A model generated the notes under the pieces. It did no database searches. It saw only the letters and a list, made by a program, of their open reading frames with translations, and was not told where the DNA came from. The position numbers and the translations under genes are program-made. 64,000 bases of DNA from Deefgea salmonis (GTDB lineage: Bacteria; Pseudomonadota; Gammaproteobacteria; Burkholderiales; Chitinibacteraceae): the NCBI RefSeq assembly GCF_020531905.1, contig NZ_JAJAWG010000001.1, positions 682,001 through 746,000 of the forward strand. The letters are read 5' to 3'. Below are positions 21,840 through 31,865 of this stretch, piece after piece. Numbering within the stretch: position 1 is the first letter of the stretch; each line of letters begins with the position of its first letter.

Positions 21840-22658
21840 ATGCTTTGGAATACCGCACCACACAACCGCCAAAAATTAACCCTTGCGCGCCGTAATAAAC
21901 TCGTCGTCGCCAACTGGAAAATGCATGGCAGTCTTGCGCTGTGTCGAGAAACCATCAATCAACTCAATCACATCGTCCAGCCTGGCGCCGACCTGATTAT
22001 CAGCCCGCCAGCGCCGTATTTAAGTGAACTGGGGCGCCTCGCGCAACAAACCGGCATTCATTGCTGCGGACAAGACGTTGCCGCACAGCAAAATGGCGCG
22101 CGCACGGGCGAATGGTCTGCCACCATGCTGGCAGAACTGGGCTGCCATCATGCGATTGTCGGCCACTCCGAGCGTCGCCAGCATCACCGCGAAGACAACT
22201 TACTGATTGCGGCAAAAGCTCAAGCCTGTATTGATGCGGGCATTACACCGATTGTCTGTATTGGTGAAACCTTGGACGAGCGCAACGCTGGGCAACTCGA
22301 GCATATTCTCGGCCAGCAACTGGACGCACTACTGGCCACATCAGGCTGGCGACAAGCCATTATTGCCTATGAGCCGGTTTGGGCAATTGGCACTGGCAAA
22401 GTCGCCACCCCGGCGATTGCCCAAGCAGCGCATCAATTTATCCGTGAATACCTCGCCAAAACCGATGCCGATGCCGCCGATGAAATGATGTTACTGTATG
22501 GTGGCAGCGTCAAAGCCGACAATGCCACCGCTTTATTTGCCATGCCCGATATTGACGGCGGCTTAATTGGCAGCGCCTCATTAGAAGTTCATTCTTTAGT
22601 CCGCATTTATCAAGCGGCCAGTTTCACTAGCCGTGCCGCAGCACAAATGACTTTATAA
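21840..22658 (+). CDS. tpiA: Triosephosphate isomerase
   Basis: 272 residues. It interconverts dihydroxyacetone phosphate and glyceraldehyde 3-phosphate. Catalytic residues are all present: Lys27 (ANWKMHG), His109 (VGHSERR) and Glu178 (AYEPVWAIGTG), with phosphate-loop LLYGGSVKADN near the C-terminus. The protein has an N-terminal extension of about 18 residues before the first barrel strand compared with most TIMs; a GAAGGAG Shine-Dalgarno 6 bases from the ATG supports this longer start. Nine bases separate it from fbp, so the two gluconeogenic genes form an operon. Confidence 0.95.
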   Translation: MLWNTAPHNRQKLTLARRNKLVVANWKMHGSLALCRETINQLNHIVQPGADLIISPPAPYLSELGRLAQQTGIHCCGQDVAAQQNGARTGEWSATMLAELGCHHAIVGHSERRQHHREDNLLIAAKAQACIDAGITPIVCIGETLDERNAGQLEHILGQQLDALLATSGWRQAIIAYEPVWAIGTGKVATPAIAQAAHQFIREYLAKTDADAADEMMLLYGGSVKADNATALFAMPDIDGGLIGSASLEVHSLVRIYQAASFTSRAAAQMTL

Positions 22659-22667
22659 GGAATCCCC

Positions 22668-23621
22668 ATGACCGTGCCACTCTCCACTTGCTTGCAAACA
22701 CAGCCTAGCGACATGCGCCAGATGCTTGATCATATTGCTAGTGCTTGTAAAGTGATTAGCAATGCGGTCGCCCGCGCGGCTTTATCTGGCACGCAAGGCG
22801 ATGCGGGCAGTGGCAATATCCAAGGGGAAGAACAAAAAAAACTCGACATTATCAGCAATGACATCATGCTCAACTGGGCAGGCGCTTGCGGACATTTTGC
22901 CGCCATGGCCTCCGAAGAGCTCGACAGCATCGTGCAATGCAATCCACAGGGCCGATATTTGCTGGTATTTGATCCGCTGGACGGCTCATCCAATGTCGAC
23001 GTCAATATTTCAGTTGGCAGCATTTTCTCTATTTTACTCGCGCCCGAGCAAACCCCAACCGAGTCTGATTTTTTGCAAGCGGGTCGCCAACAAATCGCCG
23101 CAGGCTACGCCTTATATGGTTCGTCCACCATGCTGGTCATTACCACAGGTACGGGTGTGCAAGGGTTTACTTTAGACCGTGAGATTGGCGAGTTTGTTTT
23201 AACCCATCCTGAATTAACCATTCCCAACGACACCCGAGAATTTGCCATTAACGCCTCCAATTCACGTTTTTGGGAAGCGCCCATCGCGCGGTATATTGAT
23301 GAGTGTGTTGCTGGCAAATCAGGGCCGCGTGGCGAAAACTTCAATATGCGCTGGGTGGCCTCAATGGCCGCCGAAGTGCATCGCATTTTGATTCGTGGCG
23401 GGGTATTTTTATACCCGAAAGACAGCGCCAAACCGAACGGAAAACTACGCCTACTTTACGAAGCCAACCCCATGGCGATGATTGTTGAGCAAGCGGGTGG
23501 TGCCAGTAGCACCGGACAACAACTGACCTTAGACGTGCAACCGAGCCAGCTGCATCAACGCGTGCCGGTGATGCTCGGTTCTAAAAATGAAGTAGCCCGC
23601 TTAATTCGATACCACGAATAA
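22668..23621 (+). CDS. fbp: Fructose-1,6-bisphosphatase class I
   Basis: 317 residues, slightly shorter than the usual 330-340. It hydrolyses fructose 1,6-bisphosphate in gluconeogenesis. Metal/phosphate motifs: ASEELDS (about 82-88), [20 protein letters not shown] (104-123), YGSSTMLV and the C-terminal [12 protein letters not shown] block. It has a good Shine-Dalgarno (AAGGAA) and follows tpiA by 9 bases. The coupling of tpiA and fbp suggests joint expression for growth on organic acids, in keeping with ppsA and the pyruvate system in this window. A long hairpin follows its stop. Confidence 0.94.
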   Translation: MTVPLSTCLQTQPSDMRQMLDHIASACKVISNAVARAALSGTQGDAGSGNIQGEEQKKLDIISNDIMLNWAGACGHFAAMASEELDSIVQCNPQGRYLLVFDPLDGSSNVDVNISVGSIFSILLAPEQTPTESDFLQAGRQQIAAGYALYGSSTMLVITTGTGVQGFTLDREIGEFVLTHPELTIPNDTREFAINASNSRFWEAPIARYIDECVAGKSGPRGENFNMRWVASMAAEVHRILIRGGVFLYPKDSAKPNGKLRLLYEANPMAMIVEQAGGASSTGQQLTLDVQPSQLHQRVPVMLGSKNEVARLIRYHE

Positions 23622-23630
23622 ACAAGGCAA

Positions 23631-23679
23631 GGGTATTTAACTGCAGAGCATATAAAATAAAGGCCGCAGTTAAATACCC
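23631..23679. repeat. Long hairpin H1 behind fbp (GGTAT family)
   Basis: Perfect 14-bp arms GGGTATTTAACTGC (23631-23644) and GCAGTTAAATACCC (23666-23679), loop of 21 bases containing CATATAAAATAAA. No T-tract. It lies between the convergent fbp and haemoglobin genes and shares its ends and loop type with the hairpin at 46273-46321. Confidence 0.75.
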
Positions 23680-23686
23680 GCAAAAC

Positions 23687-24085
23687 TTACTGATTACGCA
23701 TAAAATCAGCGGTTTTCATAAATGCCTCTTCCAAATGTTCGCGTAAATCGTTACTCATCGGCACCTCGGCCAAAGCTTGCAACATACACAGCATCCATTG
23801 ATCGCGCTCGGCCTCACCAATGGCAAACGGCATATGCCGCCCACGCAAACGTGGGTGGCCATATTTTTCAATAAATAATTGCGGCCCACCGAGCCAGCCC
23901 GACAAAAAATCATAAAATCGTTCACGAATCTGCGTGGTATCGGCATGATGCATCGCATGCACTCCCGCCGCACGAGGATCGCTCGCCATAATGTCGTAAA
24001 ACCGATCAACCAGTTGCCGCAAAATTGCCGAACCACCAAGTAACTCATACGGCGTCATCGCCTGCACTGCTGCGCTGTCAGTCAT
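23687..24085 (-). CDS. Group II truncated haemoglobin
   Basis: 132 residues with the trHb2 pattern: [21 protein letters not shown] at the N-terminus (helix A/B), [26 protein letters not shown]-type E-F region with the proximal His, and the Trp at the end of helix G region ([12 protein letters not shown]) that is typical of group II. Members bind O2 or NO and protect against nitrosative stress or act in electron transfer. The ATG overlaps the purT stop by 8 bases and is preceded by GAGGTG, so it is co-expressed with purT. Motif fragments quoted are partial. Confidence 0.88.
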   Translation of the reverse strand: MTDSAAVQAMTPYELLGGSAILRQLVDRFYDIMASDPRAAGVHAMHHADTTQIRERFYDFLSGWLGGPQLFIEKYGHPRLRGRHMPFAIGEAERDQWMLCMLQALAEVPMSNDLREHLEEAFMKTADFMRNQ

Positions 24086-25283
24086 GATTCACCTCAACTG
24101 GCTGCACACAACTAGCGGCTAATTTAGCGCGCTGCCGCGCTTGCGCAACATCCACGCCACTGGCCAGCGCCACGCCCATTCTGCGGCGGACAAAGGCTTC
24201 AGGCTTGCCAAACAAACGCACATCAGCGGTCGGTACGGCCATAGCCTGCGCCACACCATCAAACGCAACGCCAACCGCATCTACGCCACCGTAGATCACG
24301 GCACTCGCGGCTGGCGAGCGCAAACTCACATCCACTGGCAGGCCTAAAATCGCCCGCGCGTGCAATTCAAATTCTGAATATTGCTGGCTTTGTAACGTCA
24401 CTAAGCCGGTATCATGCGGTCGCGGGCTGACTTCACTGAACCACACCGCATCGCCTTTCACAAAAAGCTCAACCCCAAACACCCCGCGCCCACCCAAGGC
24501 GGTGGTTACTTTTTCGGCGATGTCTTGCGCTCGAGACAGCGCCAAAGCCGACATCGCTTGTGGCTGCCAGCTTTCAACATAATCACCACTCACTTGCACA
24601 TGGCCAATCGGCTGGCAAAACTGCGTTTCAATCTCGCCATTAACGGCGATTGCGCGCACCGTCAACAGCGTAATTTCATAATCAAAGTCCACAAAGCCCT
24701 CAACAATCACGCGGCCATTTTTAACTCGCCCCCCACTGGCGGCATAATCCCAAGCCGTCACGATATCTGCTGGCGTTTTGAGTAACGACTGCCCTTTACC
24801 ACTGGACGACATAACGGGTTTAACCAAGCAAGGAAAGCCAATTTCAGCCACTGCGATTTGCAACTGCGCCAAGCTGTCGGCAAATCGGTATGACGACGTC
24901 GCCAAGCCTAAATCTTCTGCCGCCAAGCGGCGAATGCCTTCGCGATTCATCGTCAGATGCGTCGCCCGCGCCGTTGGAATCACCGTCGCCAAACCTTCCG
25001 CCTCAATCGCCAACAAAGCGTCCGTCGCAATCGCTTCGATTTCCGGCACAATCCAGTGCGGCCGCTCTAACGCCACCACGGCACGCAGCGCTTGGCCATC
25101 GGTCATATCGATCACATGACTGCGATGCGCCACTTGCATGCCGGGTGCATTGGCATAGCGATCCACCGCAATGACTTCAACCCCTAAGCGCTGAAATGCA
25201 ATAATCACTTCCTTACCCAATTCACCCGCACCCAATAACATGACCTTGCTGGCGCTAGGCGTTAATGCCGTACCCATTCTCAT
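24078..25283 (-). CDS. purT: Formate-dependent phosphoribosylglycinamide formyltransferase 2
   Basis: 401 residues, ATP-grasp superfamily. It makes formyl-GAR from GAR, formate and ATP in purine synthesis, an alternative to PurN; the formate can come from PurU (19764-20618). Features: [20 protein letters not shown] (13-32), [15 protein letters not shown]-grasp loop [11 protein letters not shown] (about 155-165), [14 protein letters not shown] near the metal site. The start has a GGGA Shine-Dalgarno. It lies upstream of, and overlapping, the truncated haemoglobin gene. Confidence 0.95.
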   Translation of the reverse strand: MRMGTALTPSASKVMLLGAGELGKEVIIAFQRLGVEVIAVDRYANAPGMQVAHRSHVIDMTDGQALRAVVALERPHWIVPEIEAIATDALLAIEAEGLATVIPTARATHLTMNREGIRRLAAEDLGLATSSYRFADSLAQLQIAVAEIGFPCLVKPVMSSSGKGQSLLKTPADIVTAWDYAASGGRVKNGRVIVEGFVDFDYEITLLTVRAIAVNGEIETQFCQPIGHVQVSGDYVESWQPQAMSALALSRAQDIAEKVTTALGGRGVFGVELFVKGDAVWFSEVSPRPHDTGLVTLQSQQYSEFELHARAILGLPVDVSLRSPAASAVIYGGVDAVGVAFDGVAQAMAVPTADVRLFGKPEAFVRRRMGVALASGVDVAQARQRAKLAASCVQPVEVNHD

Positions 25284-25462
25284 CTCATTCCCTTTTTTTG
25301 CTGCGCGAACAGATCGCTAGATTAAATTCAGTTTTTTGCTGGCGACTCACCCTGCGAGCTTACCATCACCGCGACATTCGGTTTTAACCAAGCACACTAT
25401 TTACGTTCATTCCCCAAGCCCACTCGCTATCGGCAACTGTGCTACACCAGACCTGCTAAGCA

Positions 25463-25513
25463 TAGGTATCGATCTCTAGCCTAATCAATTAAAGGCTTAC
25501 CGATCAATACCTA
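25463..25513. repeat. Imperfect hairpin H2 (GGTAT family)
   Basis: Arms TAGGTATCGATC (25463-25474) and GATCAATACCTA (25502-25513) pair with one mismatch; an inner GCCT/AGGC pair (25479-25482, 25493-25496) extends the structure. In the interval between purT and the liv terminator, in which I see no gene. Confidence 0.5.
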
Positions 25514-25521
25514 CTGGCAAT

Positions 25522-25547
25522 AAAAAATCCCAGCCGTAGCTGGGATT
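25522..25547 (-). terminator. Intrinsic terminator of the liv operon
   Basis: Arms AATCCCAGC (25526-25534) and GCTGGGATT (25539-25547), 4-base loop, with an A-run at 25522-25527 that reads as a T-tract on the minus strand, 23 bases beyond livF. Confidence 0.88.
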
Positions 25548-25569
25548 GATTCAAAACTCATTCAACACA

Positions 25570-26295
25570 TTATTCACCAAGATACGCTTGCTGAACTTTT
25601 TCATTGGCGAGTAAAGCGGCGGCATCATCGCTAAAAGTCACTTTACCCGATTCCATCACATAGCCACGATTGGCGGTTTGCAATGCCAACTTGGCATTTT
25701 GTTCCACCAGCAACATCGTCACGCCTTCAGCCGCTACCATGCGAATAATCTCAAAGATCTTTTGCACAATAATCGGCGCCAAACCCATCGACGGCTCATC
25801 GAGCAACAACAACTTAGGTCGGCTCATTAAAGCGCGCCCCATCGCGACCATTTGCTGCTCACCACCAGAAAGCGTGCCTGCCAGCTGCTTATAACGCTCT
25901 TTCACCCGTGGAAACAATTGATACACGCGGGCTAAATCATTGGCTATTTCCGCCTTATCATCGCGCCAATACGCCCCCATCAACAGGTTTTCTTCAACCG
26001 TCAAGCGGCCAAAAATACCTCGCCCTTCTGGCACCATCACCAAGCCATGCCGCACATAATCATGCGCTTCGATTTTAGCTGTCGATTGATTTTTAAATAA
26101 AATCTCACCTGCGGCCGGCTTAACCATGCCCATTAAAGTTTTTAAGGTGGTGGTTTTACCCGCGCCATTAGCGCCAATTAAAGCCACCAATTCGCCTTCT
26201 TTAACTTCAAGATTAATGCCTTTAACCGCATGAATCCCACCATAAGCGACCTTTAAATCTTTAACTTGTAATAATGTGTTCGCTGACGCTGTCAT
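25570..26295 (-). CDS. livF: Branched-chain amino acid ABC transporter ATPase LivF
   Basis: 241 residues. Walker A GANGAGKTT (about 37-45), Q loop, ABC signature TLSGGEQQMVAMGRALM (about 140-156), Walker B LLLLDEPSMGLAP and H-loop LLVEQNA: a complete ABC ATPase of the LivF/HAAT type. With LivG it powers the LivHM permease in the inner membrane. Its ATG overlaps the livG stop by 4 bases. Last gene of livH-livM-livG-livF. Confidence 0.94.
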   Translation of the reverse strand: MTASANTLLQVKDLKVAYGGIHAVKGINLEVKEGELVALIGANGAGKTTTLKTLMGMVKPAAGEILFKNQSTAKIEAHDYVRHGLVMVPEGRGIFGRLTVEENLLMGAYWRDDKAEIANDLARVYQLFPRVKERYKQLAGTLSGGEQQMVAMGRALMSRPKLLLLDEPSMGLAPIIVQKIFEIIRMVAAEGVTMLLVEQNAKLALQTANRGYVMESGKVTFSDDAAALLANEKVQQAYLGE

Positions 26296-27062
26296 TCTGG
26301 TGCCACCCCTAAATACGCTTCGATCACTTTTGGATCGTTTTTAACTAACTCAGGAATCCCCTCAGCAATTTTTTTGCCGTAATCGAGCACCGCAATCCGA
26401 TCGCACAAGCCCATCATTAATTTCACATCATGCTCAATCAATAAAATGGTCACGCCATCATCACGGATTTTTTCCATGAGTTTTTTTAAATCATCGGTCT
26501 CTTTCGGATTCATCCCCGCCGCTGGCTCATCGAGCGCCAACAACTGCGGATTGGTCGCCAAGGCGCGTGCAATCTCCAATCGACGTTGATCGCCATACGA
26601 CAAATTACGCGCCAACTCCTCGGCTCTATCGGCAATACCAACATAAGCGAGCAAGGTTTCGGCTTTAAGCGTAATCGCCGCCTCTTCAGCACGCGCTTTG
26701 GGTGGCCGAAACACCGCGCCAATCACGCCGGTATGGGTTCGAACATGTTGACCCACCATAACGTTTTCTAAGGCGGTCATATTGGCAAACAAACGAATAT
26801 TCTGGAAAGTCCGCGCAATCCCAGCCTCAACCACGACATTGGGTTTTTTGCGAAATAAATCCTTGCCGTTAAAAGTGAACTGCCCTTCATCAGGCTGATA
26901 CAAACCCGTTAGCACATTAAATAGCGTAGTTTTACCCGCGCCATTGGGGCCAATCAAACCGTAAATCTCACCTTTATTAATCGACAAAGCAACGCCAGAT
27001 AATGCATGCAATCCACCAAAGCGCTTATTGATGCCACTGATACTTAATAAAACCTCAGTCAT
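26292..27062 (-). CDS. livG: Branched-chain amino acid ABC transporter ATPase LivG
   Basis: 256 residues. Walker A GPNGAGKTT (about 37-45), signature NLSYGDQRRLEIARALA (about 155-171), Walker B LLALDEPAAGMNPKET, which is characteristic of LivG, and H-loop LLIEHDVKLMM. Pairs with LivF. The ATG overlaps the livM stop by 8 bases. Cytoplasmic face of the inner membrane. Confidence 0.94.
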   Translation of the reverse strand: MTEVLLSISGINKRFGGLHALSGVALSINKGEIYGLIGPNGAGKTTLFNVLTGLYQPDEGQFTFNGKDLFRKKPNVVVEAGIARTFQNIRLFANMTALENVMVGQHVRTHTGVIGAVFRPPKARAEEAAITLKAETLLAYVGIADRAEELARNLSYGDQRRLEIARALATNPQLLALDEPAAGMNPKETDDLKKLMEKIRDDGVTILLIEHDVKLMMGLCDRIAVLDYGKKIAEGIPELVKNDPKVIEAYLGVAPE

Positions 27063-28224
27063 GATTGCGCTCCGCGTCTTGCAAACTGTCTTTTTCTTGT
27101 TGCGAAATGGTTTTCGTTTTTGGGGCCAACTCAGCTCGGCGCTGCTTAGATGGCCACAGGCCAGCGGGTCTCACCAGCATAATCACAATCATGGCCAAAC
27201 CAAAAATCAACATCCGTAAGTTTTCTGGGTCAACCACCTTGCGTCCCACCAAAGCGTGCTGCAATGGATTAATCACGTCACGCAAAATTTCTGGCGTAAT
27301 CGAAACAATCACCGCGCCTAAAATCACCCCAGGAATATTGCCCATCCCGCCCAATACCACCATCGCCAACACCATGATCGATTCCATCAAGGTAAATGAC
27401 TCGGGGGACACAAAACCTTGGAAGCTGGCAAATAAAGCACCCGCTACACCACCAAAGCTAGCACCCATGGCAAACGCCAAGAGTTTGACATTGCGGGTAT
27501 TAATGCCCATCGCATTCGCCGCAATTTCATCTTCACGAATCGCCACCCATGCACGGCCAATACGCGAGCGCTGCAGACGCATCGAAACAAAAATAATAAA
27601 AAAGCACATTGCGAGAATCAGGTAGTAATACAAATGAATTTTCTCAAAACTAATACCAAAAAATTCAATTGGCCGACCCAAATCGTAACCGGCAAATTGC
27701 ACGGCAGGAATATTATTAATCCCTTGTGGGCCATTGGTGATATTGATCGGACGATCTAAGTTATTCATGAAAATCCGAATAATCTCACCAAAACCCAAAG
27801 TCACAATGGCTAAATAATCACCGCGTAATTTCAATGTTGGCGAACCCAACATCACGCCAAATATCCCCGCAACCAACGCCGCAATCAGCATCATGACAAA
27901 GAAATTAGGTTGAAATAGCCATTCTGGGATCACCGCCTGCAAATGCGGTGAATTAAGTAAGGCGAAGGTATAAGCGCCTACAGCATAAAACGCGATATAA
28001 CCCAGATCCAGTAAGCCAGCGTAGCCCACCACAATATTGAGCCCTAAAGCCAACATAATGTAGAGCAAAGCAAAGTCCACAGCCCTGAGCCATGAATTGC
28101 CACTTTCAAAAAAGTGGCCCAATACCCAAGGCAAAATGGCTAACACCACGGCCAGAACGCCCAGCACCAGCGTGGTTTTTAAATTATTGGCACGAAATTC
28201 GGCGCTATTTATTGTATTTGTCAT
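27055..28224 (-). CDS. livM: Branched-chain amino acid ABC transporter permease LivM
   Basis: 389 residues with about ten hydrophobic segments. Typical LivM stretches: LNIVVGYAGLLDLGYIAFYAVGAY-type region (about 62-85), GDYLAIVTLGFGEIIR, and the EAA-like cytoplasmic loop GRAWVAIREDEIAANAMGIN that contacts the ATPases. ATG 28224 with an AGGTG Shine-Dalgarno is preferred over a GTG two codons earlier. The C-terminal tail of about 30 residues is charged and lies in the cytoplasm. Follows livH by 12 bases. Confidence 0.92.
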   Translation of the reverse strand: MTNTINSAEFRANNLKTTLVLGVLAVVLAILPWVLGHFFESGNSWLRAVDFALLYIMLALGLNIVVGYAGLLDLGYIAFYAVGAYTFALLNSPHLQAVIPEWLFQPNFFVMMLIAALVAGIFGVMLGSPTLKLRGDYLAIVTLGFGEIIRIFMNNLDRPINITNGPQGINNIPAVQFAGYDLGRPIEFFGISFEKIHLYYYLILAMCFFIIFVSMRLQRSRIGRAWVAIREDEIAANAMGINTRNVKLLAFAMGASFGGVAGALFASFQGFVSPESFTLMESIMVLAMVVLGGMGNIPGVILGAVIVSITPEILRDVINPLQHALVGRKVVDPENLRMLIFGLAMIVIMLVRPAGLWPSKQRRAELAPKTKTISQQEKDSLQDAERNHD

Positions 28225-28236
28225 ATTCACCTCGGC

Positions 28237-29166
28237 TTAAGCACGTTCTGCAACGCGTTCACCCATCAAACCCGAAGGACGGAACACCAAGACGAGAATC
28301 AACACCACAAAAGCTAAAATATCTTTGTAATTACTGCCGAGCACGCCGCCAGTTAAATCGCCCAGATAACCAGCACCCAAGCTTTCAATCACACCCAGCA
28401 ATAAGCCACCCAATACCGCGCCGCCCAAATTACCAATCCCACCGAGCACTGCCGCGGTAAAGGCTTTCAAGCCGATCATAAAGCCCATATACGCATGCGC
28501 TTGATCATAATTGGCCGCAACCATCACGCCCGCCATTGCGCCCAAAGCCGAACCAATTACGAATGTCATTGAAATAATATGATTGACATTCACCCCCATT
28601 AATTTGGCTACTTCGGGGTTTTGTGCTGTGGCACGCATCGCGCGGCCCATTTTGGTTTTTTCAATCAGAAAATACATGCCCGCCATCAGCAGCAACGTCA
28701 AAACCACAATCGCCACTTGCACTTGCGTAATCGAAGCGCCACCAATGCTATACACCTCGGTTGGCAAAATCGCAGGGAACGGCCGGTAATTACGGCCCCA
28801 AATCAGCATCGCCAATTGTTGCAACACAATCGACACACCAATCGCAGTAATCAACGGCGCCAGACGGGGGGCACGGCGTAAAGGCCGATAGGCTACTTTT
28901 TCAATGGTATAACCGAGCACCATCGACACCGGTATCGCCATGAGTAAGCCCACCAACAACAGGGCAGGCCCAGATAAATTAAAATGATGACCCAATAAGA
29001 AATTGATGCAGGTGATCGTGACCATTGCGCCGATCATCACCACTTCACCATGCGCGAAATTAATCAACTGCATGATGCCGTACACCATGGTGTACCCCAA
29101 AGCGATCAGCGCATAAATGCTGCCGATCACCAACCCATTAATAATTTGTTGGAGAAAAATATCCAC
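28237..29166 (-). CDS. livH: Branched-chain amino acid ABC transporter permease LivH
   Basis: 309 residues, eight or so membrane helices. Family marks: NGLVIGSIYALIALGYTMVY near the N-terminus, FAHGEVVMIGA (about 38-48), and GRAMRATAQNPEVAKLMGVN, the ATPase-contact loop. The start is a GTG at 29166. First gene of the transcript, so the promoter should lie in 29167-29497. No periplasmic LivJ/LivK-type binding protein is encoded here; it must be elsewhere, and without it the exact substrate (Leu/Ile/Val or another amino acid/amide) stays open. Confidence 0.93.
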   Translation of the reverse strand: MDIFLQQIINGLVIGSIYALIALGYTMVYGIMQLINFAHGEVVMIGAMVTITCINFLLGHHFNLSGPALLLVGLLMAIPVSMVLGYTIEKVAYRPLRRAPRLAPLITAIGVSIVLQQLAMLIWGRNYRPFPAILPTEVYSIGGASITQVQVAIVVLTLLLMAGMYFLIEKTKMGRAMRATAQNPEVAKLMGVNVNHIISMTFVIGSALGAMAGVMVAANYDQAHAYMGFMIGLKAFTAAVLGGIGNLGGAVLGGLLLGVIESLGAGYLGDLTGGVLGSNYKDILAFVVLILVLVFRPSGLMGERVAERA

Positions 29167-29497
29167 TGCAGACCCGTCCCTAAAAAGACTATTCGTACAA
29201 CGAAACCATTGTTTCGCCGTTTTATTTATCCATGCTACGTATCAGTAACTACCAAATTCTACCGTAACAGTTTAGATAACGTGAAAATTACCTGTTTGTG
29301 GTGATGCGGAATACTGCGGTTTTCCCTAGCTCGCCACACTTACAAATTATTACATATTCGTTATTAATGACGTCATCATCTCAATAGGATATGCATTCAC
29401 AACGTCTAAGGGGTATATTCATCTAGCCCAATACTCATATGATCTACAGCGACATACATCGTCAATAGCCCCAGCACCAATCACAATCAATCCGCAT
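29167..29497. other. Upstream region of livHMGF, no gene seen
   Basis: About 330 bases between livH and the argD/astC terminator. No reading frame or RNA gene is credible. It is AT-rich in its middle (29270-29400) and must carry the liv promoter on the minus strand; I cannot place the -35/-10 with confidence. Confidence 0.5.
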
Positions 29498-29521
29498 AAA
29501 AAAACCGCCCATCGGGCGGTT
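29498..29521 (-). terminator. Intrinsic terminator of the argD/astC gene
   Basis: Arms AACCGCCC (29503-29510) and GGGCGGTT (29514-29521), 3-base loop, with an A-run 29498-29504 that is a T-tract on the minus strand, 25 bases beyond the aminotransferase stop. Confidence 0.9.
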
Positions 29522-29545
29522 GCGTATTGATCTAGCGATGGCGTG

Positions 29546-30760
<1,215 letters not shown>

Positions 30761-30902
30761 CTAAAAATCAAATCAACGATGGCTCGATAATAAACTAAGA
30801 CGATGGCAGCAGCCTATTCGGGGTAAACACTTAATCAGAAATACTGTGTTTTTATCTGAGTACAATCACACTGAATGCGTCATTCATCAATGGCCTCGCG
30901 TT

Positions 30903-31865
30903 TTAATCACGATGGTAGGGTCCGTGCAATGGCTCACTTTTGCACCCCGTATTCGGGATGCCAAACAATGACTCGCTCAATTGATTCAACGAAAAATACA
31001 CCGCCGGAGAGGCCCCCGTTGCCGCACACCAAACGACTTTTCTTTTTTGAATTTCAGACAAGAGCGCAGGACAAAAACGCTGCGCTTTAGGGCTATTTTT
31101 CTCGGTAAACACTTCTAAAATACCGCTCCACTGTTGCCGTGGCAGCGCAGCATTCACCGCCTTTAAATAAGCCGCAGTCGCCGGTTGCGGTTTACGCAAT
31201 ACGCCTTGCCCCCCTTGCACCATCCATTGAATCCCGGTTTGCTGCTGCAATGAGCGCAGCATTGCAGCGTATTCTTTTGGCGTGCTAAATCCGCCAAAAA
31301 AAGAACTCGCATACACCGGCAAATCGGGACGCAAAACCTTTAAATCACGCGAAATGGCTTGATAATGCCGTACCAACATCGCTTGTCTTTCGGGTGTTCG
31401 CCAATTTAAATCATCAATTTCTTCGGGCAAATACCAGCCAACGATTGTCACCTTCGATTGCGTAATGATTTTTTTGGCCTCAGCAAGGCTAAATTCACGC
31501 AAAACCGACAAATAAGCATCTAACTCATTGTCGGGTAAGTGAAGCGCTTTAAAAAAACCAGGGTCGGAGTATAAGCCCATGATGTAGCTGCGACGCCCAT
31601 CTCGTAGCAAGCGATTTTGCAACCAGCCCGAGCCATCACTAGGCCAAAACTCAGCCTGACCATTACGACTCCATTGCAAAAGCACAATCCCAAAACCCTG
31701 CGCATCCAACTGCCGATTAATTCGGCGGGCATTGGCCGGCGTGACTTCGGACTGACTTTGCCAAGGTTGCAAAATAATGGTTTTAAGCTGCGGTTCTTGG
31801 CAAACGCTCGCCAATAGCCCTGTTGAGCTCAAGACAAAAACTAATCCAGCGACTGACCATTTCAA
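30903..31865 (-). CDS. YbcH-like DUF4434 periplasmic protein of the nfr operon
   Basis: 320 residues with a signal peptide (KWSVAGLVFVLSSTGLLAS, residues 2-20). The mature part looks like the DUF4434 (TIM-barrel, glycoside-hydrolase-like) family: IILQPWQSQSEVTPANARR at the start, LLQWSRNG, IMGLYSDPGFFKAL, the acidic GWYLPEEIDDLNW (about 147-159) and PVYASSFFGG. E. coli YbcH, encoded beside nfrA, belongs to this family as I recall. The preferred start is a TTG at 31865 that overlaps the nfrA stop (TTGA) with GGAG 9 bases upstream; a TTG at 31880 is the alternative. A hydrolase or trimming role on the exported polysaccharide is inference. Confidence 0.72.
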   Translation of the reverse strand: MKWSVAGLVFVLSSTGLLASVCQEPQLKTIILQPWQSQSEVTPANARRINRQLDAQGFGIVLLQWSRNGQAEFWPSDGSGWLQNRLLRDGRRSYIMGLYSDPGFFKALHLPDNELDAYLSVLREFSLAEAKKIITQSKVTIVGWYLPEEIDDLNWRTPERQAMLVRHYQAISRDLKVLRPDLPVYASSFFGGFSTPKEYAAMLRSLQQQTGIQWMVQGGQGVLRKPQPATAAYLKAVNAALPRQQWSGILEVFTEKNSPKAQRFCPALLSEIQKRKVVWCAATGASPAVYFSLNQLSESLFGIPNTGCKSEPLHGPYHRD

